Part shown: positions 9,776-19,289 of the stretch, piece by piece
How the letters are laid out: the number at the start of each line of letters is the position of its first letter
How positions within the stretch are numbered: the stretch's first letter is position 1
Assembly: GCA_022385805.1 (NCBI GenBank)
Contig: MU277739.1
Location: 22,071 to 46,839, forward strand
Origin: Pilatotrama ljubarskyi
Lineage: Eukaryota > Basidiomycota > Agaricomycetes > Polyporales > Polyporaceae
Reading direction: 5' to 3'
DNA length: 24,769 bases
Translations under genes and position numbers: made by a program
The notes under the pieces: generated by a model
The model's input: only the letters and a program-made list of their open reading frames with translations
The model's database searches: none
Told to the model about the DNA's origin: nothing

Positions 9776-11843
9776 CTACGCCCGTGCCTTGCCCTTCCCT
9801 CGTCCCCGCCTCACATCCTGCCAGCCTTCGTTGGACGCAGAAGAGGTCTGGGGGGGTAAGTTAGCGTGGAATACGTGCACGGACGTGGGGCCGAAACGTA
9901 CGCGTGCCGTGTTCTCCGAGAGGCGTTCTCCGAGCGTAGCAGCAGTAGCGGTGGGCGCGGCCGAGCGGGCGCGCGCGATGACGGGTGGATGGGCACGGTA
10001 CCAGTTGCGATCGTTGCGGTGACGGAAGTATTCGCAGGTGCGGTCGTTGGCCCAGTGTCGGCCGCCGCAGTTGCGGCAGGACGGCGGGTGCGGGCAGGGC
10101 TGGCCCGCAGACCGACCCCGACAGCACGTCGCCTTCATGTCGTGAAAGCGGACGTGATGGTTGTCGCCGCAGCGCACAGACATCTTGTGTGGCGTTGCAT
10201 CGGCCGTATGTGTGTCCCCAGGCGAAGCACGTGCTGCACTGGGGTACAAGACGTTTATCGCCGAGAGGCCTTGGCTTGCGGGGGCCGCTGTCCGGGAAGC
10301 GGACTTCATGCGATCGGAGGAGCTCGGCTGTCGAGTGGCGGCTGTCGTCGACGAACTCGACGACGAGCATGCTAGCCGTGCGTCCATCGTCAACGGAGTG
10401 GGCCCACCGGACTTTGGTTCCGGCGTGAGCAATAACGTCGTGCCAGAGGTCGTCGCGGTTAAGGGGTGCCGCAGCCTCCCAGGGGTTCAAGGGAACCGCC
10501 TCATTGGAGACGCAGCGGACGCGCGGGAATCCAAGACAGGAAGTGTAACGGTATGGGCGGACGTCGATCTTCTCGGCGTCCACGGAGACGAGTTTGGACA
10601 CCTTCTCGCGGAGGAAGGGGAAGATGGCGGGGATCGGGGTCTGGAAGAAGACGATGGTGATGTTGCCCTGCGAGGACCAGTTAACCGAGCGAAGTTTGAA
10701 TTTTGCGATCTCCGGGTCAGAGGCTGAACGGATAGCCTCCTCGAGGGCGCTGTAGAGTTCTCCCTCCAGGGGCCGGTCAGCCGGCTCCGGACGAGCCGCC
10801 TCGTCAAAGACGGCGAACAGAGTCATGGTGGCATGAGGAGGGGGCCTCTTGAAGGGCAGCCGAGAAGGAGAGCGTGCGCGAGAGGTAGTAGTGCTCGCGG
10901 AGTCGTACAGGTCGTCCGCAAAGCGGTCGGAGATACGGGAAGCGAGACGGGGGAGAGGAGTGGCGGGACGCACGCGCTTTGCTGGTGGAGAGGAGGATGG
11001 GGACACAGAGCGCCGTGCGACGGCGGCGTAGGATGCGTCCTCAGGCGGAGGAGTGAGTCGTTCCGGGGAGAGTCGGTGAGCCGGAGGGCCCGAGGGAGGT
11101 GGTGTACTGAGCCGCGCCAGCAAGGGCACCAGCGAGGGATGCGGAGAGGGGGTCCAGTGACCCAAATCGAGGTTCGACGGCGTAGGGGAGGGTGAAGGCG
11201 AAGGGCCTTTGCGTGCAGGGGGGGCCGGGAGCATAGACCGCCCCAAGACGGATTCCATCTCAGCGGAATTATCCTGGAAGCGGCAGGTGACCCCGGCGAC
11301 GTGCTCGTACGAGTTGCTGATGTAGAGGATGTTGGAGTTGAGACGATCAAGGGAGGGTTGCAGGACGTTCCAGCCAGGAGTAGCCTCGTCCTGGAGATAG
11401 CGGATGTGTGCGCGCTGCCGGAGGAGGACAGCGTCAATAGCGTTGATGGAAGCGGCGGCTGCGTTGCAGAACGCATTGAAGTCGCCCTGCCATTCGAGAG
11501 AGGGGAGAGTGTTGGTGAGGGAGGGAGACGGGCTGGCCTCGGGCGAACCCGGGTCCGCCGAATCATCGGGAAGGGCGTCCGTATCGTCGTCGTCCACCAT
11601 CTCGGTGTCGACGTCCGCTGCAGCGCCATCGCCAGAGTGTTCGCCATGCCACTCCCGCTCGCCGCCATCGTTGAGCGAGACGGCGTCCCAGGAAAGGTGG
11701 CGGCGGTGCGTTGGGGGGCTCTGGGAAGGTGAGGAGGGCTCACCTGACGCGTCCTGAGTCTCAGGCCACGTACGTTTACGACTCGGGTTATCTGGCGCGG
11801 AGGCCGAGCTGCGAGGTGCTCCAACGGAGTCTCGCTGCTCCAT
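9776..11843 (-). pseudogene. LINE ORF1 (Tad-like) with three zinc knuckles, one frame lesion
   Basis: ORF1 of a non-LTR retrotransposon encodes an RNA-binding protein that accompanies the element RNA. The frame from the ATG at 11843 is open for about 560 meaningful codons. It begins with an acidic and Ser/Pro-rich region, then a folded stretch (residues about 335-540), then the first zinc knuckle CSTCFAWGHTYGRC (CX2CX4HX4C). At about 10167-10175 the real protein moves to the neighbouring frame, which carries two more Cys/His motifs (CGDNHHVRFHDMKATC, CRNCGGRHWANDRTC) and ends QDVRRGRGKGKARA at 9776. Adding two bases at the lesion would complete the second knuckle, so a 2-nt deletion is likely. 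The order of knuckles and the adjacent ORF2 fit the Tad1 type of fungal LINE. Confidence 0.75.
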
Positions 11844-12442
11844 GTCGCAAGGGCGCCATAAAGGTCAATCCGAACAGACCAAGGGGCAGAAGATTAACCG
11901 GAGACCATAGCGTCGAGGAATGCCGGGTCCGGAGAAGTGTTGACAAGGACGGAGATCTTCACGAGGGCATTGGTGATGATCCATATGACGTTCGCGCTGA
12001 GAAGGGCGTGGCGGAGAGGATGCGAGCGGACGCGCGAGATGGAGTTGATGAAGTCCATCACAGCGGGCGGTGATGTTGCTTGGCGCGAATGTGCTCGAAG
12101 AGAAGACAAGAGTTGTGGGCGGCTGCGGGCGAAATGAGCCACGGGTGCGTTCATGTGCGCCATCGTCGTTCCCTCTCTCTCCCTTCCCCATCGATCATCT
12201 CTATTGTTCGAGTCGAACGACCACATCAGTTCCTGACCAGAAGCTGAGCGGACCACGCCTGGACGTGTTATCTACCCTCATCTCTCCCGCCTCGTTCGAA
12301 CTTCGCAATCGACATCGATTCCATGCGGCTTGACCGTGCTCCCATGGGACGCTCTGCTACCTCATATAAGCCTAAGCACGGCCATTCATCAGCCATGCTC
12401 AGCAGCCTTTCCGCACTTGTTCGCCGCATCCTCCATCTCCCC
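11844..12442. other. LINE 5' flank and divergent promoter region
   Basis: Lies between LINE ORF1 (leftward) and the rightward gene starting about 12443. The LINE 5' UTR should lie here, but its 5' end is not visible. A TATA-like CATATAAG at 12363-12370 precedes the rightward gene. A 120-codon minus-strand ORF (11894-12256) shows no recognisable features. Confidence 0.4.
12363..12370 (+). promoter_or_regulatory. TATA-like box of the coiled-coil gene
   Basis: CATATAAG lies 73-80 nt before the ATG at 12443. A transcription start 25-35 nt downstream would leave the 12443 ATG as the first good start and would exclude the upstream ATG at 12323. Confidence 0.4.
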
Positions 12443-13672
12443 ATGGCCGCTAAGCCCACCACCCTCTGCACCCTCCTCCGTCAGTCGTCGGGCTCCATCC
12501 TCGCGGTGGACGCTGTCCTTCTCCCCAATATCCTGGAATCGCCGTACACACTCGCCCCTTCGGAGAAGGACCAATTACACCCCGACCATGCTCGCATCTG
12601 CCACCTCGAGTTTTTCAAGGAGCGAACGGGCCTCCAGCACGAGTACATCCTAGCCTTCGTCACCGTCGACGGACAGCCCTGGGACACAGGCAGCCACGTC
12701 CGATTGGGGGTCATCCAGTGCGAGCGCAACGTGAACGCCGAGCACGATGGGAACAAGAACCACCTCGCCGCTGTCAGCTCCAGCAGTCTTCCCAGGAACC
12801 CCTCCCTGTCCACTTCTACTGGACGTGTTTGCATTCCGGCGGCGGATCGATTCATCGTCTACGATCCCAGCGACATCGATGCTTTGCGCAAGCGCGGGGA
12901 TGCCTTCCTCTTCTTGTATCGCTTCGAATACACCGATCCTCCTCCCAGGTACCTGCTCGATTCGAGGGGCATCTCAGCGCGCGACTTCAACCCTCCTGAG
13001 GAGTGCCCTACGCGCTCTCGTGCAGACACGTCCCCACCTAGCCTATACGATCTCGCTGCTGCCGCCATTGCTCTCAACGTCATCGCCCCCGAATATAGCG
13101 TCTTCCGCAACCAATGCTACTGGTTCGCCTCCATGCTGTACTACACCCTCGGCGGAGAACCGGCTGCGGAGAGAGGCGAGGCCCAGAGGGGCCTTACCGA
13201 GGATATCATCCAAGCCATTCTCAATCCCAGACGCTCCGCACTGGAGGCTGACAGCGAGGAGGCTCCGGCCGCGCCTGGCAAGCTACCTGAGGTCGGGACG
13301 TTCCGTTCCTTGTTCACGGTTGTGGCGCAGGACGATGTCAAGGACATGTACGAGGATCAGGTCTCTGCGGCCTTCGATCGACAGCTGCAAAACGTGTATG
13401 GGATATTGCGCGACAAGGTATGTCTCGTGCTGCTGCCTACTCGTGAGGCAGAGGAGGCGAAGGAGGAGGCGCGGCGGAAGGACGAGGAGCTCGCTCGACA
13501 GAAGGAGGAGGCGAAGGAGGAGGCGCGGCGGAAGGACGAGGAGCTCGCTCGACAGAAGGAGGAGGCGCTGCAGAAGGACGAGGAGCTCGCTCGACAGAAG
13601 GAGGAGTCCGCTCGACAGAAGGAGGAGCTCGCGGAGTTGAAGAGACGCCTGGCGCTCACTCCCCAGGTCTAG
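12443..13672 (+). CDS. uncharacterised basidiomycete protein, globular domain plus coiled coil
   Basis: Single-exon ORF of 409 codons. The start at 12443 is chosen for its context (CCCCATGGCC) and the upstream TATA-like box. In-frame ATGs at 12395 and 12323 are alternatives. Residues 10-240 look like a globular domain with conserved-looking blocks ARICHLEFFKERTGLQHEYI, FIVYDPSDIDALRKRGDAFL and YSVFRNQCYWFASMLYYTL. The last block has a Cys (about residue 225) at the start of a helix, and a His lies on an earlier strand (about residue 66). That order resembles permuted papain-like folds such as LRAT, but this is only an inference. The C-terminal 75 residues are a Lys/Glu/Arg coiled coil built from repeats (ARRKDEELARQKEE). 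Fungal proteins of this general look occur in many copies in agaricomycetes; the function is unknown. Confidence 0.72.
   Translation: MAAKPTTLCTLLRQSSGSILAVDAVLLPNILESPYTLAPSEKDQLHPDHARICHLEFFKERTGLQHEYILAFVTVDGQPWDTGSHVRLGVIQCERNVNAEHDGNKNHLAAVSSSSLPRNPSLSTSTGRVCIPAADRFIVYDPSDIDALRKRGDAFLFLYRFEYTDPPPRYLLDSRGISARDFNPPEECPTRSRADTSPPSLYDLAAAAIALNVIAPEYSVFRNQCYWFASMLYYTLGGEPAAERGEAQRGLTEDIIQAILNPRRSALEADSEEAPAAPGKLPEVGTFRSLFTVVAQDDVKDMYEDQVSAAFDRQLQNVYGILRDKVCLVLLPTREAEEAKEEARRKDEELARQKEEAKEEARRKDEELARQKEEALQKDEELARQKEESARQKEELAELKRRLALTPQV
13451..13621 (+). repeat. coding tandem repeat, 54-nt units
   Basis: Two perfect 54-nt units (13451-13504 and 13505-13558, 18 codons each) are followed by a 42-nt shortened unit (13559-13600) and a 21-nt unit (13601-13621). 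All begin GAGGAG and all but the last contain GAGCTCGCTCGACAGAAG. The lower units are 14 and 7 codons, so they add or drop whole heptads of the coiled coil. Perfect identity of the first two implies recent duplication. Confidence 0.92.
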
Positions 13673-14335
13673 TTTCACCTTCGTCGATCGCTCGTGCCAC
13701 GTCGCTCCCTCGCTACGTATGTTCCACTCGCAGTATACCATGCTCCTCCCCTCTCTTCTCGTCCGTCTCCCCTTCCAATCCTCGCTTGTGCTCTGTACGA
13801 TATGATGTCCGGTGCTGTCGTGTTCCCGTTCTCAGGCTGTGCTTACTCGAATGCTCCTCTCCCCTCTTCGCTCTCCCCTTGCCAAATCCTCGCTTGTCCT
13901 GTGTACGATACGGTGTTCGGTGCTGTCGATGTTCCCGTTCTCAGGCTGTGCCTACTCGAGTCGTCTTTGCTATCATGTCTTACCCCAGAATGAATGTGTT
14001 CCTCGTGGTCATACATATATCGGGGCGAAGTTCGCATACTGGCGCTGTGCTTGCCGTTCGTGCTCCTTGTGCGGTCCGCCACCTGCTGTCGCTCGTAGGG
14101 ACGCGCGAGGACGTTGCTCACTCATGTCTCCGGTAGCGATACAGTTCCAGTACATGGAGAGTCAGCATACATGTTCTTCACTGTACTACTGCACGCCTTT
14201 CGTTGCCCCAACGGCCGCCCTGGACCGACCAGGTGCAGCACTCAGGCCTCAACTCGAGCACATCCAAGACCACTCGATCAGACCTGACACTCAAAGTACA
14301 AAAATCCACCTGAAGCACACATCGCGAACGTCGAT
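13673..14335. other. intergenic region between convergent genes
   Basis: Contains a two-copy tandem repeat just after the plus-strand gene. I see no gene in the remainder. Confidence 0.6.
13740..13959 (+). repeat. imperfect tandem duplication, 2 x about 110 bp
   Basis: Unit 1 is 13740-13850 (111 nt) and unit 2 is 13851-13959 (109 nt). Both start ATGCTCCTC, share AATCCTCGCTTGT, CGGTGCTGTCG and TTCCCGTTCTCAGGCTGTG, and end TACTCGA. The repeat lies in the probable 3' UTR or terminator region of the coiled-coil gene. Confidence 0.88.
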
Positions 14336-15869
14336 TCAAAAATACAACCCAGCCCAGCCCTGCGCTTTCGCCAGCATCCGGTCCGGTCCCTCACGGCTGC
14401 CCACCCACGCCGGCCCCGCATCCTCCTGGTGGAACGAGTTGTGCAGGCCGGTCGCGGAGAACGACTTCGCGGAGAGGTCGACCGTCCCGTTGAACGCCGC
14501 GTCGCCGTACGTGAGGTAGAGCTTGCCGCGCATAGACGAGTGGTGCGTCGCGTCGATCGGGCGGTGCGACAGCCCAGGGTGGTTCACCCAGAACACGTCT
14601 GCGCGGCCCGCGCCCGACGACCTGAGCAGCTTCGCGGGCGCGGGCGGCTCCACGCTCGACGGCGCAGGGTGCACGCGCACGTTGAGCGTTGCGTCGCCGT
14701 TCTGCGTCATGAGCGAGGCCTCGTCGACGATCGTCACGTCGCCAACGAGCCACCCGCGCGTGACCTGCAGCTTCATCGTGCGCGCGTGCAGGCCCTCGCT
14801 CGGGAGGAGCATGTTGCGCGTGTCGAGCTTGTACATCGTCACCGAAAACTTGTCGAGGTTGATGTTCGAGTCAGGGTCGACCTTGATCTGCGTGAGCGCG
14901 TGCGCCTGGAGGTGCAGCGTGCGCAGGGTCGGCGGGAGGTAGATGGTCACGTCGAAGCGCATGCAACCAGACTCGAGGTTGCGTGGCGTGGATAGTTGTA
15001 GGCGGCTGGCCTGCAGGTTGTCGTTGATCTCTTTCTGAGTGGGGTAGACGAGCGTGACGATATCAAGTAGGCTCTCCTTGTCGGTGCGCATGCTAAGCTC
15101 GTACTTGACGTCCTTCAGGTCCGCTTCGCCCTGCGCCAGAATGATAGTGCCCACAGCGCCTCCGCGCATGTCTAGAGAGTGGTCGTCCTTGTGCAGGCCG
15201 ACCGGGATGGTGATCTCCATCTTCGTGCCGTTGTAGAAGTGCGGTGCATCTGAGCAACCTAGCGACTTGCTGAACTCCGGCATGCCCTCCAAACCGGTGG
15301 GCTTGGGCTTTCAGACCACCACGTGCCAAATCAGATCGACGCCCCGGATTTGCGGAATGACGCGCAGACGTACCTTCGCAGCCCAAATTGCCAGGCGGAT
15401 AGCTTGGTAGCCTAGGAAGAGGAGCAGCACGATTCCAAACGCCTTCCAGAACAAGCCGCAGCTGCGTTACCATCACGCCCCAGTGAGTGAACGGTCACAC
15501 ATAGCGAGGGATCGACATACCGCAGTCCGCAGCATACGCAGCAATCTCGGGCGCTGACGTTTGGGACACCCGATCTGGAGAGTTGTGTCGAGCAGCGACG
15601 ATCTGTCAGCAGCTTCTTCGTCCAGGTCCGGATTTTGGAGCGCGACAGGACCCTGGCGAAGCCCGTCCTCGTCGTTTGGGAGATGCGAGTCTGATGTGCG
15701 GCGTTCCTTGTCAGCACACGACTCGCGCATAACAATGAGTGCGGCTCCACGACAAGAACTACTCACAGTCACCGTACCGCTCCTTCAGCTTCAACGCGGT
15801 CATGACCGCGCCTACCGTTCCCCAAAAGGTCACCCCGCGCGCGACGCGGTCACCAAAGCTGCCAGCCAT
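14336..15869 (-). CDS. single-pass membrane protein, unknown function, 4-exon model
   Basis: The last two introns are clear: 15308-15373 (GTACGT to AAG) and 15462-15520 (GTATGT to GCAG). The exon between them encodes a Cys-rich juxtamembrane stretch and one membrane helix (CGLFWKAFGIVLLLFLGYQA), then PKPTGLEGMPEFSKSLGC. The 318-residue C-terminal domain is rich in beta strands (GAVGTIILAQGEADLKDVKY, ITIPVG, FNGTVDLSAKSF) and ends GWAGLYF, as I recall for a conserved basidiomycete family of unknown role. The 5' part is ambiguous. An ATG at 15869 with an intron at 15707-15777 (GTACGG donor) keeps one frame throughout. But the other frame of 15730-15560 gives a more natural acidic N-terminus (MRESCADKERRTSDSHLPND), which would need a one-base shift near 15535. 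The domain probably lies outside the cytosol; that is inferred from the topology. Confidence 0.7.
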
Positions 15870-16304
15870 GCCTTGGTTTCGAAAGGAGTGAGGGGCGGGT
15901 GCCGCGCGTGCAGATGCTCAGAGAAACGAGAGTGGAAATGAGTGAGAGCAAGAGCAGGGTCACTCAGACGATCCACGGGCGGCTTTTGTGCAACTGCGCA
16001 CGGCTGATGCAGGGGTCGGTCTCACCATCTCCGAGCGCGAGCGGGATTGATGAAGCTAAACTTAGATACATAGCTGGTAGTGATGAGGAGATTTGGGAGA
16101 GTCAGAACGGTACTGTAGGCTCGTTCCCAGCCTCTCCGGTGATGGAGAATATAAACTCAGTCGTGCACTCCTCGAGCTCATGGTACACGGCCGGACGGTG
16201 AGCGCGCGGATTTCAGATGGAGTCGTTGACCGCTGGCGCCCAAGAGCACGCCACCTGAAACCCACTAATGCGGAACACACCTGGATTCCAACGTCGCGAC
16301 TCGT

Positions 16305-16324
16305 GAGAGAGAGAGAGAGAGAGA
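16305..16324 (+). repeat. (GA)10 microsatellite
   Basis: Ten uninterrupted GA units, directly followed by AAAAACAG. Confidence 0.95.
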
Positions 16325-17543
16325 AAAACAGTTTCGGCCATCGGAGTTGAGGCGGGCGCTACCCCGGAGAGCGCCGCTCGTCAACATCGGATCAACCGCG
16401 AGTCCTACTTAGAGGACCCCATGTACAGCGTACACTTTGCCCAGGGGCGCCTGCGGCACACGCATCTAGGAAGAACCAGGGCAATTCACACATTGTCAGG
16501 TTTACGAGGTCCCAGTACAGCAGCATGCATGGTAATCTAGTGCACATCCGATCCTGAGGCCGTGCTCGGGCACCTTCCGCGGTGGACGAGGGCAGGGAGC
16601 GTAGGGTGAACTGCAGAGGATGGGCATGAGCATGTGAATGCGTGGTGGCGCGGGAGGAGGGCAGGCTTGTCCGGCAGTGGCGATGGTAAACACCCAACGG
16701 GGTGCAACGCACAGACACATACCTACAAGCAGTGTAGGCGGCACACAGGGCCATCCTGCAGGTACTCGCCAGACCACCTACTATGGGTGGTCGCGGAGAC
16801 TATCCAGTTCCGCTTGGCTGTGAAGGAGGAGAAGCGGGGTTTCTGCACAGAGTGCAAAGACTTCGGCGACGTAGTCCGCGAAGAGCGTCAGCACGGAGTC
16901 CGGTGTGCCGAGCAGGACATCGAGGAAGGCAACGGACGACAGCCGGTGGTGCAGCTTGGACAAGGTATTGTTGGGCAACAATCTGAGTGCCGAGCAAGGA
17001 CACTGCTCCCGTTTTGAGTTCCGAGCCAGCCAGCCTCACTCGCATAGTGATTTCAGTGGAGGACCAATGATGTTCCTCTGGATGCACACAGGGAGACGAA
17101 GCGCAGGATGGAGAGCAAGGGTAGCAAGGACGAGGATGCACTCCTGATAATCATACAGTACTCGCGAGCGGGCGAGTCCAGTCCATTGGAGTATAGCGTA
17201 TGAATAGCACCTGCTTGGTAGAATCTGTGGACAACGTGGCCGACTACAATAGTGGGGACACAGCATGGGCTGTCATTCTATAGAGATTCGAGTGCCGAGG
17301 CTGCTGCAGCGCTGATCACAGCCGAAATGCAGGCGACCTGCAGAGGCGCCCGTATCGTCGCTGTCATCCGCAGCAGCAAGGAGCCATCCAGCCCCTTGCA
17401 CTCCCTCAATGGCAGCCAAAACGTACAGGGCTGCATGGGAGCTAAGCCCGGATGTACCAAAGAGTGCTGAAAGGGATAAAGCGACGCTGGACAGCTGTAG
17501 GGCCCTTTGAGACGTCTATGGCTGACGGTGCAATCATCCCTCG

Positions 17544-17615
17544 CAGGGGCATCCGTGTAATGACGGGCATCTGTTCTGCGACAGGCATCTGTTCTATGAC
17601 AGGCATCCGCTCTAC
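17544..17615 (+). repeat. 18-nt tandem repeat, four units
   Basis: Units at 17544, 17562, 17580 and 17598 share the pattern GACRGGCATCYGTTCTNY, and the first is the most diverged. On the minus strand the units read as a six-residue repeat around RRTDA, but no surrounding gene is supported. Confidence 0.85.
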
Positions 17616-18921
17616 GGTGGGACGTCGCGCGGGGATGGGACATCGTCAACGTGCAAGGATGGCATCCAGTGTCCGCCCCGCTGGAGAACGATGAAGAAAA
17701 TACTGCCATATATAGCAATCCTGGTAAGCGTGAGGCTGGGCGACCGGCCGTGCAATCACGAAATTGCCACCGCCGTGCCATTTTCGGGCTCAGATTGAAG
17801 CTCGCGCACTCACAACTGCTTGAATGTGTATTATGCAATACTGCAATTGATCATATAATACCCATACGGAAGAGAGCGACAACATTCGAAACATGAATGA
17901 GTGTGAGGACTGATCCTACTGCGGAACGGCGATGGTACTATCAATATCCCCCATCGTATTCAGGTCGGGGAGCTCGGTGTCGTCCTCCATGTGATCTTCA
18001 TCGTCTGACGGCAGCGAAGGATTGCTGTGTGATGGCGAACCCGGGTTAGTGAGCCCACTGTCGAGGTTCTCAGTGCCCGCATTGAGCGCGACATTAAACT
18101 CATCCGGCGAGATGCCGTTCGGCCGGCGCGACCGCCGACCTGGGCGTCGATTCGAAAAGAGTGCATGATCGTCGGCAACGCGCGCATCTGCCCACCTGGG
18201 ACAGGAAACCATCAGCCCTGGTTAATTTCAGTCGATGTGTACTCACTCGATCCAGAATGCGTCTTTGTTGCGATCCCTGCTCGGGGCTGCCTTGTTGTAT
18301 TGCACATGGAGCTCGGTTTCTACCGCCTGCCAGAAGCCAGTATCACCGCCGCGCCCAGTCTGAGTCTTCTTTGCGAGAGAATCAGCAATCTTGCGCTATT
18401 AGAGAGCCAAACTTCAGTCGTCAGTACTGCTCAGACGCGCACGAGTTCAGGAGAACTTACCATCATGGCAAAAGTTCCGAGAAGGGAGAGAGGGGCCTCA
18501 GCGGGTATGGCGGGCAAATGGTAGTTGTCGAGCAGATTGAGAGTAAAGGACTCCAGAGAAACTGCGGACTTGCATGAATTGAACACCTGGAGGTTGTGTC
18601 ATCATGATACCGTGTGACGAATATGACTCGTGGCGAGAATGAACATGACGATAGACGTACCGCTTTACGGAAAGAGCTCTTCATTTGGCTCATGACCTCA
18701 TTCACGCATGTATTGACGGTCAGCTTGATAACATTGTCATCCTGTTAGGGACGTGCTGGCGTTAAGTCCGGAGTTGGGGGTGCGGACTTCAAAAATGCGG
18801 ACTTCGGAATTGAGAACGTCCGGACGGAGGCACAGCAAGGGTGAGGACTTCTGCGAAGTTATTAGCAACGCGCCTGAGAACCTTCTGGGGTGTCCTCGAT
18901 TTCGGACCAGAGGATGGGGGT

Positions 18922-18965
18922 GGAGTACGTCCGGAGTTGGAGCGGAGTACGTCCGGAGTTGGAGC
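18922..18965 (+). repeat. 22-nt tandem repeat inside the LTR
   Basis: Two perfect copies of a 22-nt unit containing GTACGTCCGGAGTTGGAGC, at 18922-18943 and 18944-18965. Confidence 0.9.
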
Positions 18966-19226
18966 GGACTTGGAGACAAGGAGCGGAAATGAGGACAAGA
19001 CACAAGTTGATTGCAGGATCACGGCAATGACAAGAAGTACAACAAGTATCCGAACTGAGTAGCTACGACATACCAGCTCGGTATATATAGAAGTAAGCCT
19101 TATTGTGAACGTAAACAATAAGGAGAAGGACGGAAGAGAGGTTCCGGGATGAAGACAAAAAGCCTATTGTGAAGGGATGTCGCAATCTGAGACATAAGGC
19201 TGAAGTTTGGAGAAAATGCGGAGTTG

Positions 19227-19289
19227 TAGTCCGGAAATGCGGAGTTAAAGTCCGGAAAAGCGGAGTACAAGTCCGGAAAAGCGGAGTAC
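19227..19289 (+). repeat. 21-nt tandem repeat inside the LTR
   Basis: Three units, the last two identical (19248-19268 and 19269-19289), with the core AAGTCCGGAAAAGCGGAGTA. Diverged relatives of the CCGGA/GCGGAGT pair recur through the LTR. They may be enhancer-like repeats of the promoter part of the LTR. Confidence 0.9.

Larger units (their letters stand above)
15870..17915. other. 2-kb region without a convincing gene
   Basis: Holds the promoter side of the minus-strand membrane protein gene, a (GA)10 microsatellite and an 18-nt tandem repeat. On the minus strand, 16781-16981 gives an open, hydrophobic-helical peptide (FLDVLLGTPDSVLTLFADYV, EVFALCAETPLLLLHSQAEL) preceded by CAG at about 16984, so it could be an internal exon. 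No start or connecting exon could be established. Nothing else was recognised. Confidence 0.4.

Noticed and set aside
9866..10727. Plus-strand ORFs of 147-188 codons
   Set aside because: Antisense to LINE ORF1 with no recognisable motif.
10823..11824. 333-codon minus-strand ORF with many Ser, Pro and Arg residues
   Set aside because: An alternative frame over the N-terminal part of LINE ORF1; only the 11843 frame leads to the zinc knuckles.
13283..13741. Leucine-rich ORF of 152 codons on the minus strand
   Set aside because: It is the antisense of the GAG/AAG-rich coiled-coil repeats; its regularity comes from the repeat.
14429..14995. Arg/Val-rich plus-strand ORF of 188 codons
   Set aside because: Antisense to the membrane protein exon, with composition typical of a GC-rich shadow frame.
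17036..17266. Short hydrophobic minus-strand ORF resembling a fungal multi-pass membrane protein domain
   Set aside because: The likeness is limited to a few residues (LYDYQECILV) and no adjoining helices or exons could be joined.
17544..17615. CRISPR-like array
   Set aside because: The 18-nt units are directly adjacent with no spacers, and the genome is fungal; it is a simple tandem repeat.
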